The position numbers and the translations under genes were made by a program. Below are positions 1-10,297 of a stretch of DNA of 64,000 nt, piece after piece. Source of the DNA: an uncultured Roseobacter sp. (GTDB lineage: Bacteria > Pseudomonadota > Alphaproteobacteria > Rhodobacterales > Rhodobacteraceae). The stretch covers positions 1-64,000 of the forward strand of contig NZ_CANLYL010000001.1 of assembly GCF_947495275.1 (NCBI RefSeq), written 5' to 3'. The notes beneath the pieces are model-generated. The model saw only the letters and a program-made list of their open reading frames with translations. It had not been told where the DNA came from and did not search any database. Numbering within the stretch: position 1 is the stretch's first letter; the number at the start of each line of letters is the position of its first letter.

Positions 1-60
1 TGAAGCCATCGTCTTGATGGACCAAAGGCCAATCATGCACTAACTTTCAATTTGGACCAC

Positions 61-1080
61 TCAAGTGGGGCTGCTCAGTTTGGCAACGATGTCATCAGTC
101 TGGAGGTGAGTGTATAGCGCATCAGCATACGCAGATCGCGGTGGCCACTAATCATCTGCACCTGAGCAAGCGACAAACCGCCTTTCCACGAAGCGGGACA
201 CTGCCTCATGCCGGATATCATGGAAGGTCAGGTCAGCCACCCCTGCCCTTCGCCGCAACCGATCAAAGGCCAACCGGACAGAGTTACCCGACAAAGGCAC
301 GCATCGCGTTTCAGTACGCGGCAATTCCTTCAGTACATGCACCGCAGTCGGGCTAAGAGGGACTGTGCGGGTACGTCCGTTCTTGGTCTGTGGCAGGAAA
401 ACAGTGCAGCGGTCCAAGTCCACGTGCTTCCACTGTATCGACAGTAACTCGCCACGGCGCATGCCCGTCGCTAGCGCCAAAGTCAGCAAGGGCTTCATCA
501 ATGGAAGTCGGGTCTCATTCACTGCATCAAGTAGCGCCTGCCATTCACCTGCCTGCAATCGCCGTTCCCGCCTGTTGTTGATACGCGGCCTACGCACCTG
601 CCTTACAGGATTGCCCTCCCGTACGCGCTGGCCCCAGTCCGAACAGGCTATGTCGATAGCGTGCTGCATCCAGCCCAATTCCCGCACTACCGTTGCAGGC
701 TTCATCCTTTGCAAGCGTTCGTTCCGATGAGCAATGAAATCGGCTGTGGTCAGTTTGGAAATGGGCTTGCCTGTCAGCTTGGGACAGGACCGCAGGAAGC
801 CGTTGATCGCATAGGTTTCATTTTCTGAGCACCGCTTCGTACTTGTAACCTCGTCACGGTAGCGCTCAAGCACCTGACCCAGTGTCATCGCGCTCACAGC
901 ACTCATTGCGCTTTCTTGCAGCCCAACATGCTCAGCTTGTATCTCAGTCTCTCTCGCCCACTTCATAGCGTCTGCACGCCTGCTGAATGATTTGGAATGA
1001 GACCTGCCATCCTTACGGACCGTCGCCTGCCATTTACCACTGGGTCGTTTGTTCACCGTCGCCATTGATCGTATCTCCAT
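61..1080 (-). pseudogene. Tyrosine-type site-specific integrase, broken by two frameshifts
   Basis: Phage/island integrase of the tyrosine recombinase family. The intact frame from 1080 gives an N-terminal arm-binding region, a SAM-like core-binding domain and the start of the catalytic domain, with the first catalytic Arg (ATGMRRGELL), the beta-hairpin Lys (TKNGRTRTVPL) and the H-x-x-R box (HDIRHE). The frame then hits a stop at 148-150. The missing C-terminus is present in another frame: near 177-184 a one-base shift opens GLSLAQVQMISGHRDLRMLM, and near 108-117 a second shift restores the original frame with YTHLQTDDIVAKLSSPT and a stop at 61. The two shifts cancel, so the catalytic Tyr (MRYTH) is only reached by combining frames. 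The ancestral length of about 340 residues is normal for the family. As it stands the enzyme should be inactive. It sits beside a tRNA gene, the usual home of such integrases. Confidence 0.85.
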
Positions 1081-1196
1081 TGTTTGGAGACATCTTCAGC
1101 TCTCAAGTGCAGCGGAGGCGCAGCGGACAGATTTTCACAGAGTGCACCTAGAATTGTGCAATCCGCGTAAGTGCCTGATACATTTTGCAGATTAAA

Positions 1197-1272
<76 letters not shown>

Positions 1273-1307
1273 GATGACGCGTGGTTTAGTCAAAGTCGCG
1301 CATGGCT

Positions 1308-1886
1308 TCAAGCCCCTATCGACAAGCGTTTCATTTCTTTGTTCTCAAGATGGTAGACAACCCCCTGCCCGCCCGGTAACCGGCCGATTTCGGATATATC
1401 CATCTCCAGAATGATCAGGCGCAACATGCGTGAGGTGATTCCATGGGTCACCAGCACCGATGGCTGGGAGAGCCTTTCAAGAAACGCCCGGCAACGCGCG
1501 TGAAGAGCAACAAATCCTTCTCCGCCCGGGGCTCTTTCGTATAGATCCAACGCGCTTTCTTCACTCTCATCCATGGGGCGATCAATGATCAGTTCATCGC
1601 GCCGCATGCCTTCCCAGTCCCCGACAGCGATTTCCGACAAGCATTGATCTGTGTTGATGGCAGCCACCAGACCATCCAATGCGATGGAGGCCGTATGAAA
1701 CGCCCGACCCTGCGGGCTGCACAACGCTTGAAAACCAGTAAGATCGCAGCTTCCCAATATCTGACGTTGGGCACGGGCTTGCGCGCGTCCCTGTTCGGTC
1801 AAGGGGGAATCAAGGCGTCCCTGAATCCGGTGCTGGGCATTCCATTCAGTCTGGCCGTGGCGCAGGATGTAGACTGGCGGTATCAT
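1308..1886 (-). CDS. Histidine phosphatase family protein (phosphoglycerate mutase-like)
   Basis: A 192-residue cytosolic protein of the histidine phosphatase superfamily. The catalytic RHG motif is at the N-terminus (YILRHGQTEWNAQHRIQG), followed by the DSPLTEQGRAQA stretch, an acidic Glu in the middle (AVGDWEGM), and the second catalytic His in VLVTHGITSR near residue 148. Members include cofactor-dependent phosphoglycerate mutases, alpha-ribazole phosphatase and broad-specificity phosphatases. The sequence alone does not fix the substrate, and no cobalamin genes lie nearby to support a CobC role. The ATG at 1886 is preceded by a purine-rich GAGAGC. It is monocistronic, between the tRNA and the divergent molybdenum hydroxylase genes. 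Confidence 0.8.
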   Translation of the reverse strand: MIPPVYILRHGQTEWNAQHRIQGRLDSPLTEQGRAQARAQRQILGSCDLTGFQALCSPQGRAFHTASIALDGLVAAINTDQCLSEIAVGDWEGMRRDELIIDRPMDESEESALDLYERAPGGEGFVALHARCRAFLERLSQPSVLVTHGITSRMLRLIILEMDISEIGRLPGGQGVVYHLENKEMKRLSIGA

Positions 1887-2106
1887 ATTTTTAAGCTCTC
1901 TTGATCAGGCCAACAAACCTGTCCCTGACGCAGTTGCTTCTAGATGGCAAGCAGCGGGTTCCATAGACGCGGCGTTTTTGAACAGCGGGGGTTCGACTGG
2001 CAGGCGCAAGCGGAATGCAGATTGGCGCATTTCGCAAGTACCAATTCTCTCCACCCCCACTATCTTAACGGGAATAAAGCCACCACAACGACCAGGGAGC
2101 CAGACG

Positions 2107-2568
2107 ATGACGATCGAATTGAAACTCAACGGGACGACGCATCACGTCGATGCAGAACCGGGAACACCGCTGCTTTGGGTGATCCGCGATGACCTCAAGA
2201 TGACCGGCACAAAATTCGGATGTGGTGTCGCTGCCTGCGGGGCCTGCACGGTACATGTTGATGGCGAACCCGTCAGATCATGCCAAACCTACATCGAAGA
2301 TGTTGAAGGCTCCGAGATTACCACGATCGAAGGTCTCAGTTCAGACGCCGCAAAAGCCGTCCAGACCGCCTGGGCAGAGCTGGATGTGGTTCAGTGCGGG
2401 TATTGCCAATCAGGGCAGATCATGTCCGCTGTCGGCCTGCTGACTGAAAACAAATCCCCAAGCGTCGCTGAAATCGACGACTACATGAACGGCAATGCCT
2501 GCCGCTGCGCCACCTACCAACGCATTCGAGCCGCCATCCAGCGCGCCTCAGAACTGATGGAGGCTTGA
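2107..2568 (+). CDS. (2Fe-2S) subunit of a molybdenum hydroxylase, IorA type
   Basis: A small electron-transfer subunit of 153 residues with two [2Fe-2S] domains. The N-terminal plant-ferredoxin-like domain carries CGVAACGACTVHV and a fourth Cys in VRSC. The C-terminal four-helix domain carries CGYCQSGQIM and CRCATYQRIR. This Cys layout is that of IorA-like and xanthine dehydrogenase family small subunits. A longer upstream frame exists, but the start at 2107 matches the family N-terminus (MTIELKLNG) and has AGGGAG about 9 bases upstream. It lies three bases before the large subunit and is surely cotranscribed with it. No FAD subunit follows, so electrons probably pass straight from this subunit to another acceptor, as in isoquinoline 1-oxidoreductase-type enzymes. 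Confidence 0.85.
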   Translation: MTIELKLNGTTHHVDAEPGTPLLWVIRDDLKMTGTKFGCGVAACGACTVHVDGEPVRSCQTYIEDVEGSEITTIEGLSSDAAKAVQTAWAELDVVQCGYCQSGQIMSAVGLLTENKSPSVAEIDDYMNGNACRCATYQRIRAAIQRASELMEA

Positions 2569-2571
2569 TCC

Positions 2572-4749
2572 ATGACACTCAACACAACCCGTAGAAGCTT
2601 TCTCGCATCCGCCGCCGCAGCCGGTGGCATGCTTGCCATCGGCGTGACCCCCACGGGTGCTCTGGCCAAGGCAGGTGGGAACGCGCTGAACCCATTTGTG
2701 ACCGTCTCCTCTGATGGTACTGTCACAGCGATCCTCAAACATTTCGAAAAGGGGCAAGGTACTGCCACTGGGCTTTCGACGCTGATCGCAGAAGAAATGA
2801 ACATGGGCCTGGATGCGATTGAGTTCGAATTCGCGCCTTCAAACCCCGATGTCTATAACAACCTGGCGTTTGGTCCGTTCCAGGGCACAGGGGGTTCCAC
2901 CGCCATCGCCAATTCATACATGCAATACCGGATGGCGGGCGCCGCTGCGCGCGAAATGCTGATCACAGCCGCCGCGCAGCGCTGGAATGCAGATCCGGCT
3001 GATCTGACCCTGCTCGATGGTGTTATTTCAGGTGCCGGGAAGGAGGGCATGATCGGAGAGTTCGTGGCTGAAGCGGCAACATTAGACGTGCCCTCAGAGC
3101 CCACGCTCAAAGATCCATCCGCCTTCCGGGTCATCGGGGATGCGTCGGTTCATCGAAAGGATCAGGACGCCAAAATCAACGGAACCGCCGTTTACGCGAT
3201 GGATATCCAACTCGAAAACCAGATGGTAGTGGTAATCAAGAGGTCACCGCGCATGGGGGGTACCGTCGCATCGTTTGATGCTGCGGGCGCGCAGAGCGTC
3301 AAAGGCTTCATCCAGGCGCTGGCGCTGCCCAACGGAGCGGGGGTAGCGATCTATGCCGACAAGACTTGGGCCGCCTTCCAGGCACGCGAAGCAGTTGAAG
3401 TAGAGTGGGATTTTTCAGCCGCGGAAAGCCGCAGCTCGGAAGATATCAAACGCGAGCTCTTTGCAGCGCTTGACGATACATCGGAATTTGACGCGTCATC
3501 GGAGGCTGAGCTGTCTGACACGCTTGCCGCCATCGAGGGTGCCGAGAAGGTTGTTGAGGAGACGTTTTACTTCCCACTGCTGGCGCATGCTCCCATGGAG
3601 CCATTAGGAGCCACAATCGAACCGCTTGCAGATGGCAGCGTAGTCATTCACGACGGTGCCCAGTTTCCCACCAATGACCATTCGGTCCTCTCCAGCATTC
3701 TCGAATTGCCGATGGAAAAGGTGAAGGTGAATACTATCCTGGCCGGTGGCTCCTTCGGTCGCCGCGCAACACCGACGGCCGACTACCAGGTGGAAATCGC
3801 GCTGGCTTTTGCCATGACGGATCGCACGCGCCCGGTCAAACTGGTCTGGTCGCGCGAGGATGATATCACAGCAGGCTACTATCGCCCGGCGTTCGCTCAC
3901 AAGGTCCGAGTGGGACTGGACAGCGATGGGAAAATCGTGGGCTGGGATCATCGCATTGCAGGTCAATCCATTTTCAAAGGTACCTTCTTTGAGAGCGTGA
4001 TCGTGCGCGATGGGATTGATCACTCATCGGTCGAGGGCGCTGCGGATACGCCTTACGCGATCCCGGGCATGCATTTTGGTCTGACGGATAACAAACCGGC
4101 AACCACGCTGCTTTGGTGGCGGTCCGTCGGCCACAGCCATACCGCTTATGTCATGGAAAGCATGATGGATATTGCGGCCAAGGCAGCAGGCAAGGATGCG
4201 GTGGCCTTCCGGCTTGAATACCTCGCGGGCGACACTCCCGACCAACAGCGCAAAGCTGCGGTCCTTGAGCTTGCCGCGGAAAAAGCCGGTTGGGGCAAGG
4301 CAGCCGACGGTCGGAGCCAGGGCGTTGCCGTGCACAAATCATTTGGCTCCTTTGTTGCAGAAGTTGCCGAGATTTCGCGAGACGAGGATGGCGCGATCAA
4401 GATCGAGAAGATCACAGCCGCCGTCGATTGCGGATTGGCCATCAATCCTGATGTGATCAAGGCCCAGATCGAAGGTGGGATCGGCTATGGCATCGGACAC
4501 GCCATGCGCAACGAAATTACCCTGACCGAGGGCGCTGCGGATCAGGTTAATTTCCCTGACTATGAGCCGTTGCGCATTCACGACATCGCCGCGATTGAGA
4601 CGCACATCATCCCCTCCGCTGAAGCCCCGACAGGCATTGGCGAGCCGGGAACGCCCCCTGCCGGACCGGTGCTCGCAAACGCGATTGCCGTCGATGGGCC
4701 CCGGATCACTTCGCTGCCGATGATCAACGAAGGTGTTGAATTCGTTTAG
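2572..4749 (+). CDS. Molybdopterin-binding large subunit, IorB type, with Tat signal
   Basis: Catalytic subunit of 725 residues of the xanthine oxidase family, oxidising an aldehyde or N-heterocycle at a Mo-cofactor. The N-terminus has a twin-arginine leader (TRRSFLAS followed by an Ala-rich hydrophobic stretch), so folded enzyme should be exported to the periplasm, presumably carrying the small subunit with it. Family marks include the cofactor-binding segment GGSFGRRA, the WWRSVGHSHTA stretch near residue 515, and the active-site Glu region TGIGEPGTPPAGP near the C-terminus. Length is typical for IorB-like subunits. The substrate cannot be read from sequence. No cytochrome c partner or dedicated chaperone lies next to the pair, although a XdhC-type factor is encoded near 40 kb. 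Confidence 0.85.
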   Translation: MTLNTTRRSFLASAAAAGGMLAIGVTPTGALAKAGGNALNPFVTVSSDGTVTAILKHFEKGQGTATGLSTLIAEEMNMGLDAIEFEFAPSNPDVYNNLAFGPFQGTGGSTAIANSYMQYRMAGAAAREMLITAAAQRWNADPADLTLLDGVISGAGKEGMIGEFVAEAATLDVPSEPTLKDPSAFRVIGDASVHRKDQDAKINGTAVYAMDIQLENQMVVVIKRSPRMGGTVASFDAAGAQSVKGFIQALALPNGAGVAIYADKTWAAFQAREAVEVEWDFSAAESRSSEDIKRELFAALDDTSEFDASSEAELSDTLAAIEGAEKVVEETFYFPLLAHAPMEPLGATIEPLADGSVVIHDGAQFPTNDHSVLSSILELPMEKVKVNTILAGGSFGRRATPTADYQVEIALAFAMTDRTRPVKLVWSREDDITAGYYRPAFAHKVRVGLDSDGKIVGWDHRIAGQSIFKGTFFESVIVRDGIDHSSVEGAADTPYAIPGMHFGLTDNKPATTLLWWRSVGHSHTAYVMESMMDIAAKAAGKDAVAFRLEYLAGDTPDQQRKAAVLELAAEKAGWGKAADGRSQGVAVHKSFGSFVAEVAEISRDEDGAIKIEKITAAVDCGLAINPDVIKAQIEGGIGYGIGHAMRNEITLTEGAADQVNFPDYEPLRIHDIAAIETHIIPSAEAPTGIGEPGTPPAGPVLANAIAVDGPRITSLPMINEGVEFV

Positions 4750-4784
4750 GGATTGGATGACAGCGACGCCCAGATCAACAGGAA

Positions 4785-4816
4785 TCCGCTGCGCATAGAT
4801 CGTGGCGGGTTTTTTC
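4785..4816 (+). terminator. Possible rho-independent terminator after the IorAB pair
   Basis: A weak hairpin (CCGC-TG-CG around a short loop, pairing with CG-TG-GCGG) is followed by a run of six T, about 35 bases after the large-subunit stop. The stem has an internal mismatch, so this is only a plausible terminator. Confidence 0.4.
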
Positions 4817-4844
4817 TTTGGGAGTTAACGCACACAGTCAAAAA

Positions 4845-4919
4845 TGGTGGGTGATAAGAGATTTGAACTCCTGACATCTTCGATGTGAACGAAGCGCTCT
4901 ACCACTGAGCTAATCACCC
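4845..4919 (-). tRNA. tRNA-Val (anticodon CAC)
   Basis: A 75-base tRNA on the minus strand, 4919 to 4845. The acceptor stem is GGGTGAT/ATCACCC, the anticodon stem is CTTCG/CGAAG around loop TTCACAT (anticodon CAC, reading GUG), the T arm contains GTTCAAA, and CCA is encoded. Its anticodon arm closely resembles that of the tRNA-Val at 1197-1272. Confidence 0.95.
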
Positions 4920-4972
4920 GCGATACTCGGTTATCCAAATGCATCGGCCGCTACAAGAGCAAATCAAGTGCT

Positions 4973-5398
4973 TCACACCTCATCCGCCGGTGTCTTTGCC
5001 TTTAGCGGTGGGTTGGTCTGGCGCACCTTGACGATCATGACCCGCCCATTGGCAAGCGTTTTTTCCCTGTTGATGCGCACCCGACCCAGGGGTGGCAAAT
5101 TCAAAGACCGGCCCGCCGCAAGGCTTTCACCCAATTCCGCCAACATCGCCTCGACAACCGGTTTGGCGTCTCTCTTTTTGAGCCCCGTACGCGCAACGAC
5201 ACTCTCTATCAGTTCTTTCTTGCGCAGTGTTGTGGACTGCTCGTTAGCATCCCCGGTTCCCAATGCTACTTTCGAGATGTTGTCGGTCGCGGGCGCTTTG
5301 AGTGTTTTGGTCGTCGATTTAGGCTTCGGCGCCGCTTTGCCCGATCGGGCTTTTGCGCGCGGTGCACCTTTACGGCTCGTGTCTTTTGCTGTGCTCAT
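4973..5398 (-). CDS. HU/IHF-family DNA-binding protein with long basic N-terminal tail
   Basis: A 141-residue nucleoid-type protein. The C-terminal 90 residues follow the HU fold: a helical pair starting LRKKELIESVVARTGLKK, then the DNA-binding arm region with LPPLGRVRINREK. The N-terminal 50 residues are a Lys/Ala/Pro/Thr-rich disordered tail (KGAPRAKARSGKAAPKPK) reminiscent of histone H1-like tails. Such tailed HU proteins occur in Rhodobacterales. The start at 5398 (MSTAKDTS) is chosen because AGAGGGG lies a few bases upstream; the longer frame to 5434 lacks such a site. It probably acts in DNA compaction, as a dimer in the HU way. It is separated from lon by a terminator. Confidence 0.75.
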   Translation of the reverse strand: MSTAKDTSRKGAPRAKARSGKAAPKPKSTTKTLKAPATDNISKVALGTGDANEQSTTLRKKELIESVVARTGLKKRDAKPVVEAMLAELGESLAAGRSLNLPPLGRVRINREKTLANGRVMIVKVRQTNPPLKAKTPADEV

Positions 5399-5611
5399 AA
5401 TGCCCCTCTGGCCGCTTTGGTTTATCAAGATCACTCACGTGAAAGCGGTATTGACCAAAGCCTAAGGATATCGGCGAACAAAATCCACACATTCGATTCA
5501 AAACCAGTAAGCTTGTGAAGGTTGCGCTGTGCCACCGAGCCGAGGCACGGTGGATACCCTGCCACTGACATCTATTTTATCGCCCTCTTTCGGCTTCGCG
5601 TCTGCTCAAGA

Positions 5612-5638
5612 AAAAAGCAGCCCTTACGAGCTGCTTTT
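5612..5638 (-). terminator. Rho-independent terminator of lon
   Basis: On the minus strand AAGCAGC and GCTGCTT form a stem around an 8-base loop, followed by a T run, about 25 bases after the lon stop codon. Confidence 0.8.
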
Positions 5639-5661
5639 CAATTCTACTTTCGATTTTGCGA

Positions 5662-8070
5662 TCAATGCGCCGTGGCAGCATCCGAATTATCTGATTTGGA
5701 GGAAATCGCGGCAGCCGCGGCCTCTTCTGCCTCCTGATCCCATTCAATCGCTTCTGGCGCATGTGCGAGTGCGTGTTTCAGGACTTCCGATACATGACTG
5801 ACCGGAATGATCTCCAATCCATCTTTCACATTGTCCGGAATTTCCGGCAAATCCTTGGCATTCTCCTCCGGGATCAGAACCTTGGTGATGCCACCGCGCA
5901 GCGCCGCGAGAAGTTTTTCCTTCAGGCCACCGATGGGCATGGCATTCCCGCGCAAAGACACCTCGCCGGTCATCGCGATATCCTTGCGAACCGGAATCTG
6001 CGTCAGAACCGACACAATCGAAGTCACCATGGCCAGACCCGCACTGGGGCCATCTTTAGGCGTGGCGCCATCGGGCACGTGCACGTGGATGTCGATTTTG
6101 TCGAATTGCGGGGGTTTGACACCGATTTTCGGGCTGATGGACCGCACATAGCTGGAGGCCGCGTCAATCGATTCTTTCATCACATCGCCCAACTTGCCCG
6201 TGGTCTTCATGCGACCTTTGCCCGGCAGACGCAGCGCCTCGATGCTCAGCAGTTCACCTCCGACTGAAGTATATGCCAGCCCTGTAACCACGCCGATCTG
6301 GTCCTCTTTCTCAGCCAGACCGTAGCGGAATTTTTTCACGCCGAGGAAATCATCCAGGTTTTCGTCGGTGACGGTCACCGCATCGGCCTCTTTCTTGATG
6401 ATTTTAGTGAGCGATTTCCGAGCAACCTTTGCGATTTCGCGTTCCAGATTCCGCACACCCGCCTCGCGCGTGTAGGTCCGGATCATCTCGGTCAGCGCGG
6501 AATCCTCCAGACTGAACTCTTTGGATTTCAAACCATGGTTCTTGATTTGCTTAGGCACCAGATGCTGTTTCGCGATCTCGCGTTTCTCGTCCTCGGTGTA
6601 GCCAGCCAGCGGAATAATCTCCATCCGGTCCAGCAACGGGCCCGGCATATTGTAGCTATTCGATGTGGTCAGGAACATCACATTGGACAGGTCGTATTCG
6701 ACCTCCAGATAGTGGTCTACAAACGTCGAGTTTTGTTCCGGATCAAGCACCTCAAGCATCGCCGACGCAGGATCACCACGGAAATCCTGACCCATCTTGT
6801 CGATTTCATCCAACAGGATCAGTGGGTTCGTGGTTTTCGCTTTCTTCAGCGCCTGAATGATCTTACCCGGCATCGAGCCGATGTAGGTACGACGGTGCCC
6901 GCGGATTTCGCTCTCGTCACGCACACCGCCAAGACTGATCCGAATGAATTCCCGCCCGGTTGCCCGCGCAACGGACTTGCCAAGACTGGTTTTGCCCACG
7001 CCCGGAGGACCGACGAGGCACATGATCGGGCCTTTCAGTTTGCTTGAGCGTTGTTGCACCGCCAGATATTCGACGATCCGTTCCTTGACCTTGTCGAGAC
7101 CGTAGTGGTCGTCATCCAGTACCTTCTGCGCCCGGCCAAGATCCTTTTTGACGCGGGATTTCACGCCCCACGGGATCGACAGCATCCAGTCGAGATAATT
7201 ACGCACCACAGTCGCTTCTGCCGACATCGGGCTCATGTTCTTGAGCTTCTTGATCTCCGCATCGGCTTTTTCGCGTGCTTCCTTGCTGAGCTTGGTGTCA
7301 GCAATCTTAGCCTCAAGCTCGGCCACCTCGTTCTTGCCGTCCTCGCCGTCTCCCAGCTCCTGCTGGATCGCTTTCATCTGCTCGTTCAGGTAGTATTCGC
7401 GCTGAGTCCGCTCCATTTGCGACTTGACGCGTGTCTTGATCTTTTTCTCCACCTGCAGCACGGACATTTCGCCCTGCATCAGGCCGTATACTTTTTCCAG
7501 ACGTTCAGAAACGCTGAGTGTTTCCAAAAGATCCTGTTTCTGATGCACTTCGATGCCCAGATGCCCGGCGACCAGATCGGCCAGCTTGGCTGGTTCCGTG
7601 GACTCGCCAACCGCTGCCAGCGCTTCCTCCGGAACATTTTTCTTGACCTTGGCATAGCGCTCGAATTCGTCCGACACCGTGCGCAACAAAGCTTCGGTTG
7701 TTGCAAGGTCGCCCGGCATCTCGGTCAGGTATTCAGCGCGCGCCTCAAAGAAACTGTCGTTGTCAAGATACTCGGTGATGCGCACACGTGCCTGACCTTC
7801 GACCAGCACTTTGACCGTGCCATCGGGCAATTTCAGCAACTGCAGGACATTGGCAAGAACACCGGCCTTGTAAATTCCATCACTATCGGGATCGTCAACG
7901 CCGGGGTCGATCTGACTGGACAGCAGAATTTGCTTGTCATCGGCCATGACCTCTTCCAGGGCACGGACCGATTTATCCCGACCGACAAACAGCGGCACGA
8001 TCATATGGGGAAACACCACAATATCGCGCAATGGCAATACAGGGTATGAGGCGTTCAGAGGCTCTTGCAT
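5662..8070 (-). CDS. lon: ATP-dependent protease La (Lon)
   Basis: An 802-residue cytosolic AAA+ serine protease that degrades misfolded and short-lived regulatory proteins. It has the N-terminal LON substrate-binding domain (YPVLPLRDIVVFPHMIVPLF), a coiled-coil linker, an AAA+ module with Walker A GPPGVGKTS near residue 360, and the C-terminal protease domain with the catalytic Ser in DGPSAGLAM. Length is normal for bacterial Lon. An upstream extension of the frame exists, but the ATG at 8070 (MQEPLNASYP) matches the family start and has AAGGAAAGAGC in front of it. The C-terminus ends in an Ala/Glu-rich tail. It has its own terminator downstream and appears monocistronic. I found no convincing heat-shock promoter in the 200 bases upstream. 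Confidence 0.97.
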   Translation of the reverse strand: MQEPLNASYPVLPLRDIVVFPHMIVPLFVGRDKSVRALEEVMADDKQILLSSQIDPGVDDPDSDGIYKAGVLANVLQLLKLPDGTVKVLVEGQARVRITEYLDNDSFFEARAEYLTEMPGDLATTEALLRTVSDEFERYAKVKKNVPEEALAAVGESTEPAKLADLVAGHLGIEVHQKQDLLETLSVSERLEKVYGLMQGEMSVLQVEKKIKTRVKSQMERTQREYYLNEQMKAIQQELGDGEDGKNEVAELEAKIADTKLSKEAREKADAEIKKLKNMSPMSAEATVVRNYLDWMLSIPWGVKSRVKKDLGRAQKVLDDDHYGLDKVKERIVEYLAVQQRSSKLKGPIMCLVGPPGVGKTSLGKSVARATGREFIRISLGGVRDESEIRGHRRTYIGSMPGKIIQALKKAKTTNPLILLDEIDKMGQDFRGDPASAMLEVLDPEQNSTFVDHYLEVEYDLSNVMFLTTSNSYNMPGPLLDRMEIIPLAGYTEDEKREIAKQHLVPKQIKNHGLKSKEFSLEDSALTEMIRTYTREAGVRNLEREIAKVARKSLTKIIKKEADAVTVTDENLDDFLGVKKFRYGLAEKEDQIGVVTGLAYTSVGGELLSIEALRLPGKGRMKTTGKLGDVMKESIDAASSYVRSISPKIGVKPPQFDKIDIHVHVPDGATPKDGPSAGLAMVTSIVSVLTQIPVRKDIAMTGEVSLRGNAMPIGGLKEKLLAALRGGITKVLIPEENAKDLPEIPDNVKDGLEIIPVSHVSEVLKHALAHAPEAIEWDQEAEEAAAAAISSKSDNSDAATAH

Positions 8071-8269
8071 GCTCTTTCCTTGTTTTTGGCAAGACGGCAC
8101 TGGTCCCGCATATGCAGCAACGCTTGGCCATCTCCAGGCTTGGAAGCTAAAGGTGGGGCGCACCCCAACCAAAATCAACCTTACCGCTCTTTTTTGCTCC
8201 GGTCAGAATGACCACTGACCACGGAAATCACAAGCCGTCAAATCGCATCTATCCCCAACAAAGATGCAC

Positions 8270-8956
8270 CTAATTCACATTCGACCGGTCCGTCAGCGAC
8301 ACTGACAAAGACGAGACACGCGAAGACAGAACCTTTACCTCATCCGCAATGACGGTAAACCCCTTGCCAGCATCCCCTGCTCTCGCTGCCTCGATTGATG
8401 CATTTGTGGCAACCATATTGATCACGCGACCGATTTTACCGATCTCCATCGCGATTGAACTGGTGTGATCCATTTCATCCGCCTTGCCCTTGTCCGTCAG
8501 TTCGAGGAAGAAGGCGCCCAGTTCCGCGCTGAAGGCGCTGACACCTTTGGCAACGCGCGTGCAACAAAGATCATACATGTTTCCTGATGGTCTGAAGCCT
8601 TTGACGGCATCCTCGCTGACGGAGCACCGGTCTGTAATGCCAACCAAATCGGCCAGAGCTGACGTAATTTCGACCAGAGATTTGGACAAACCTTCCGGCA
8701 GCACAACTTCATGCGGCGCAAGATATGTTCCTTCAAGATCCCGCGCAGCCACGAATCCGTCGCGCAGGCGTGATGCGGCCTCGGCAAATTCCGCCGGGGA
8801 AACGTTCTGAGCGCCCTCGTTATCGGCTTCCATGTGATGGATGAGTACTTGCAGCGCCGCGACACGCGTTGGAGCGATCTTGCTGAGAACATCATGCAAC
8901 GTCCGGTCCAGCGAACGTTCTTCCGTATCCCTTGCATGTCTGCGTTTACTGCTCAT
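8270..8956 (-). CDS. Soluble chemoreceptor-like protein with half of an MCP hairpin
   Basis: A 228-residue protein without a signal peptide or membrane segment. Its last 60 residues match the ascending helix and tip of a methyl-accepting chemotaxis signalling domain: IGKIGRVINMVATNASIEAA followed by RAGDAGKGFTVIADEVKVLS, comparable to the IEAARAGE-GFAVVADEVR tip of MCPs. The reading stops about 12 residues after the tip, so the descending helix of the hairpin is missing. The first 165 residues are mostly helical and not recognised. Without the return helix a normal CheA/CheW-coupled receptor dimer would be incomplete. It may be a truncated receptor or a partner protein. GGAGGTG lies just upstream of the ATG at 8956. 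No che genes lie nearby. Confidence 0.6.
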   Translation of the reverse strand: MSSKRRHARDTEERSLDRTLHDVLSKIAPTRVAALQVLIHHMEADNEGAQNVSPAEFAEAASRLRDGFVAARDLEGTYLAPHEVVLPEGLSKSLVEITSALADLVGITDRCSVSEDAVKGFRPSGNMYDLCCTRVAKGVSAFSAELGAFFLELTDKGKADEMDHTSSIAMEIGKIGRVINMVATNASIEAARAGDAGKGFTVIADEVKVLSSRVSSLSVSLTDRSNVN

Positions 8957-9057
8957 CTCGGCACCTCCACAATTACGTGGATCAAACTTATGCGGCGGCG
9001 GGTTAAGCTTGCGTTAAGCCGTCCCTAGAAACGGATGAAACTGGCCTCTTGGGCGTG

Positions 9058-10263
<1,206 letters not shown>

Positions 10264-10297
10264 TTAATCCAGCGGAACACACATAAGGACGCGTGAT

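Noticed and set aside
1-60. Short open stretch at the left edge that could be the end of a transposase frame
   Set aside because: Only about 14 codons are visible before a stop, with no terminal repeat or target duplication to support an insertion sequence.
5761-8049. Long plus-strand frames opposite lon
   Set aside because: They are antisense to a well-supported gene and have no homology-like features; high G+C makes such frames common.
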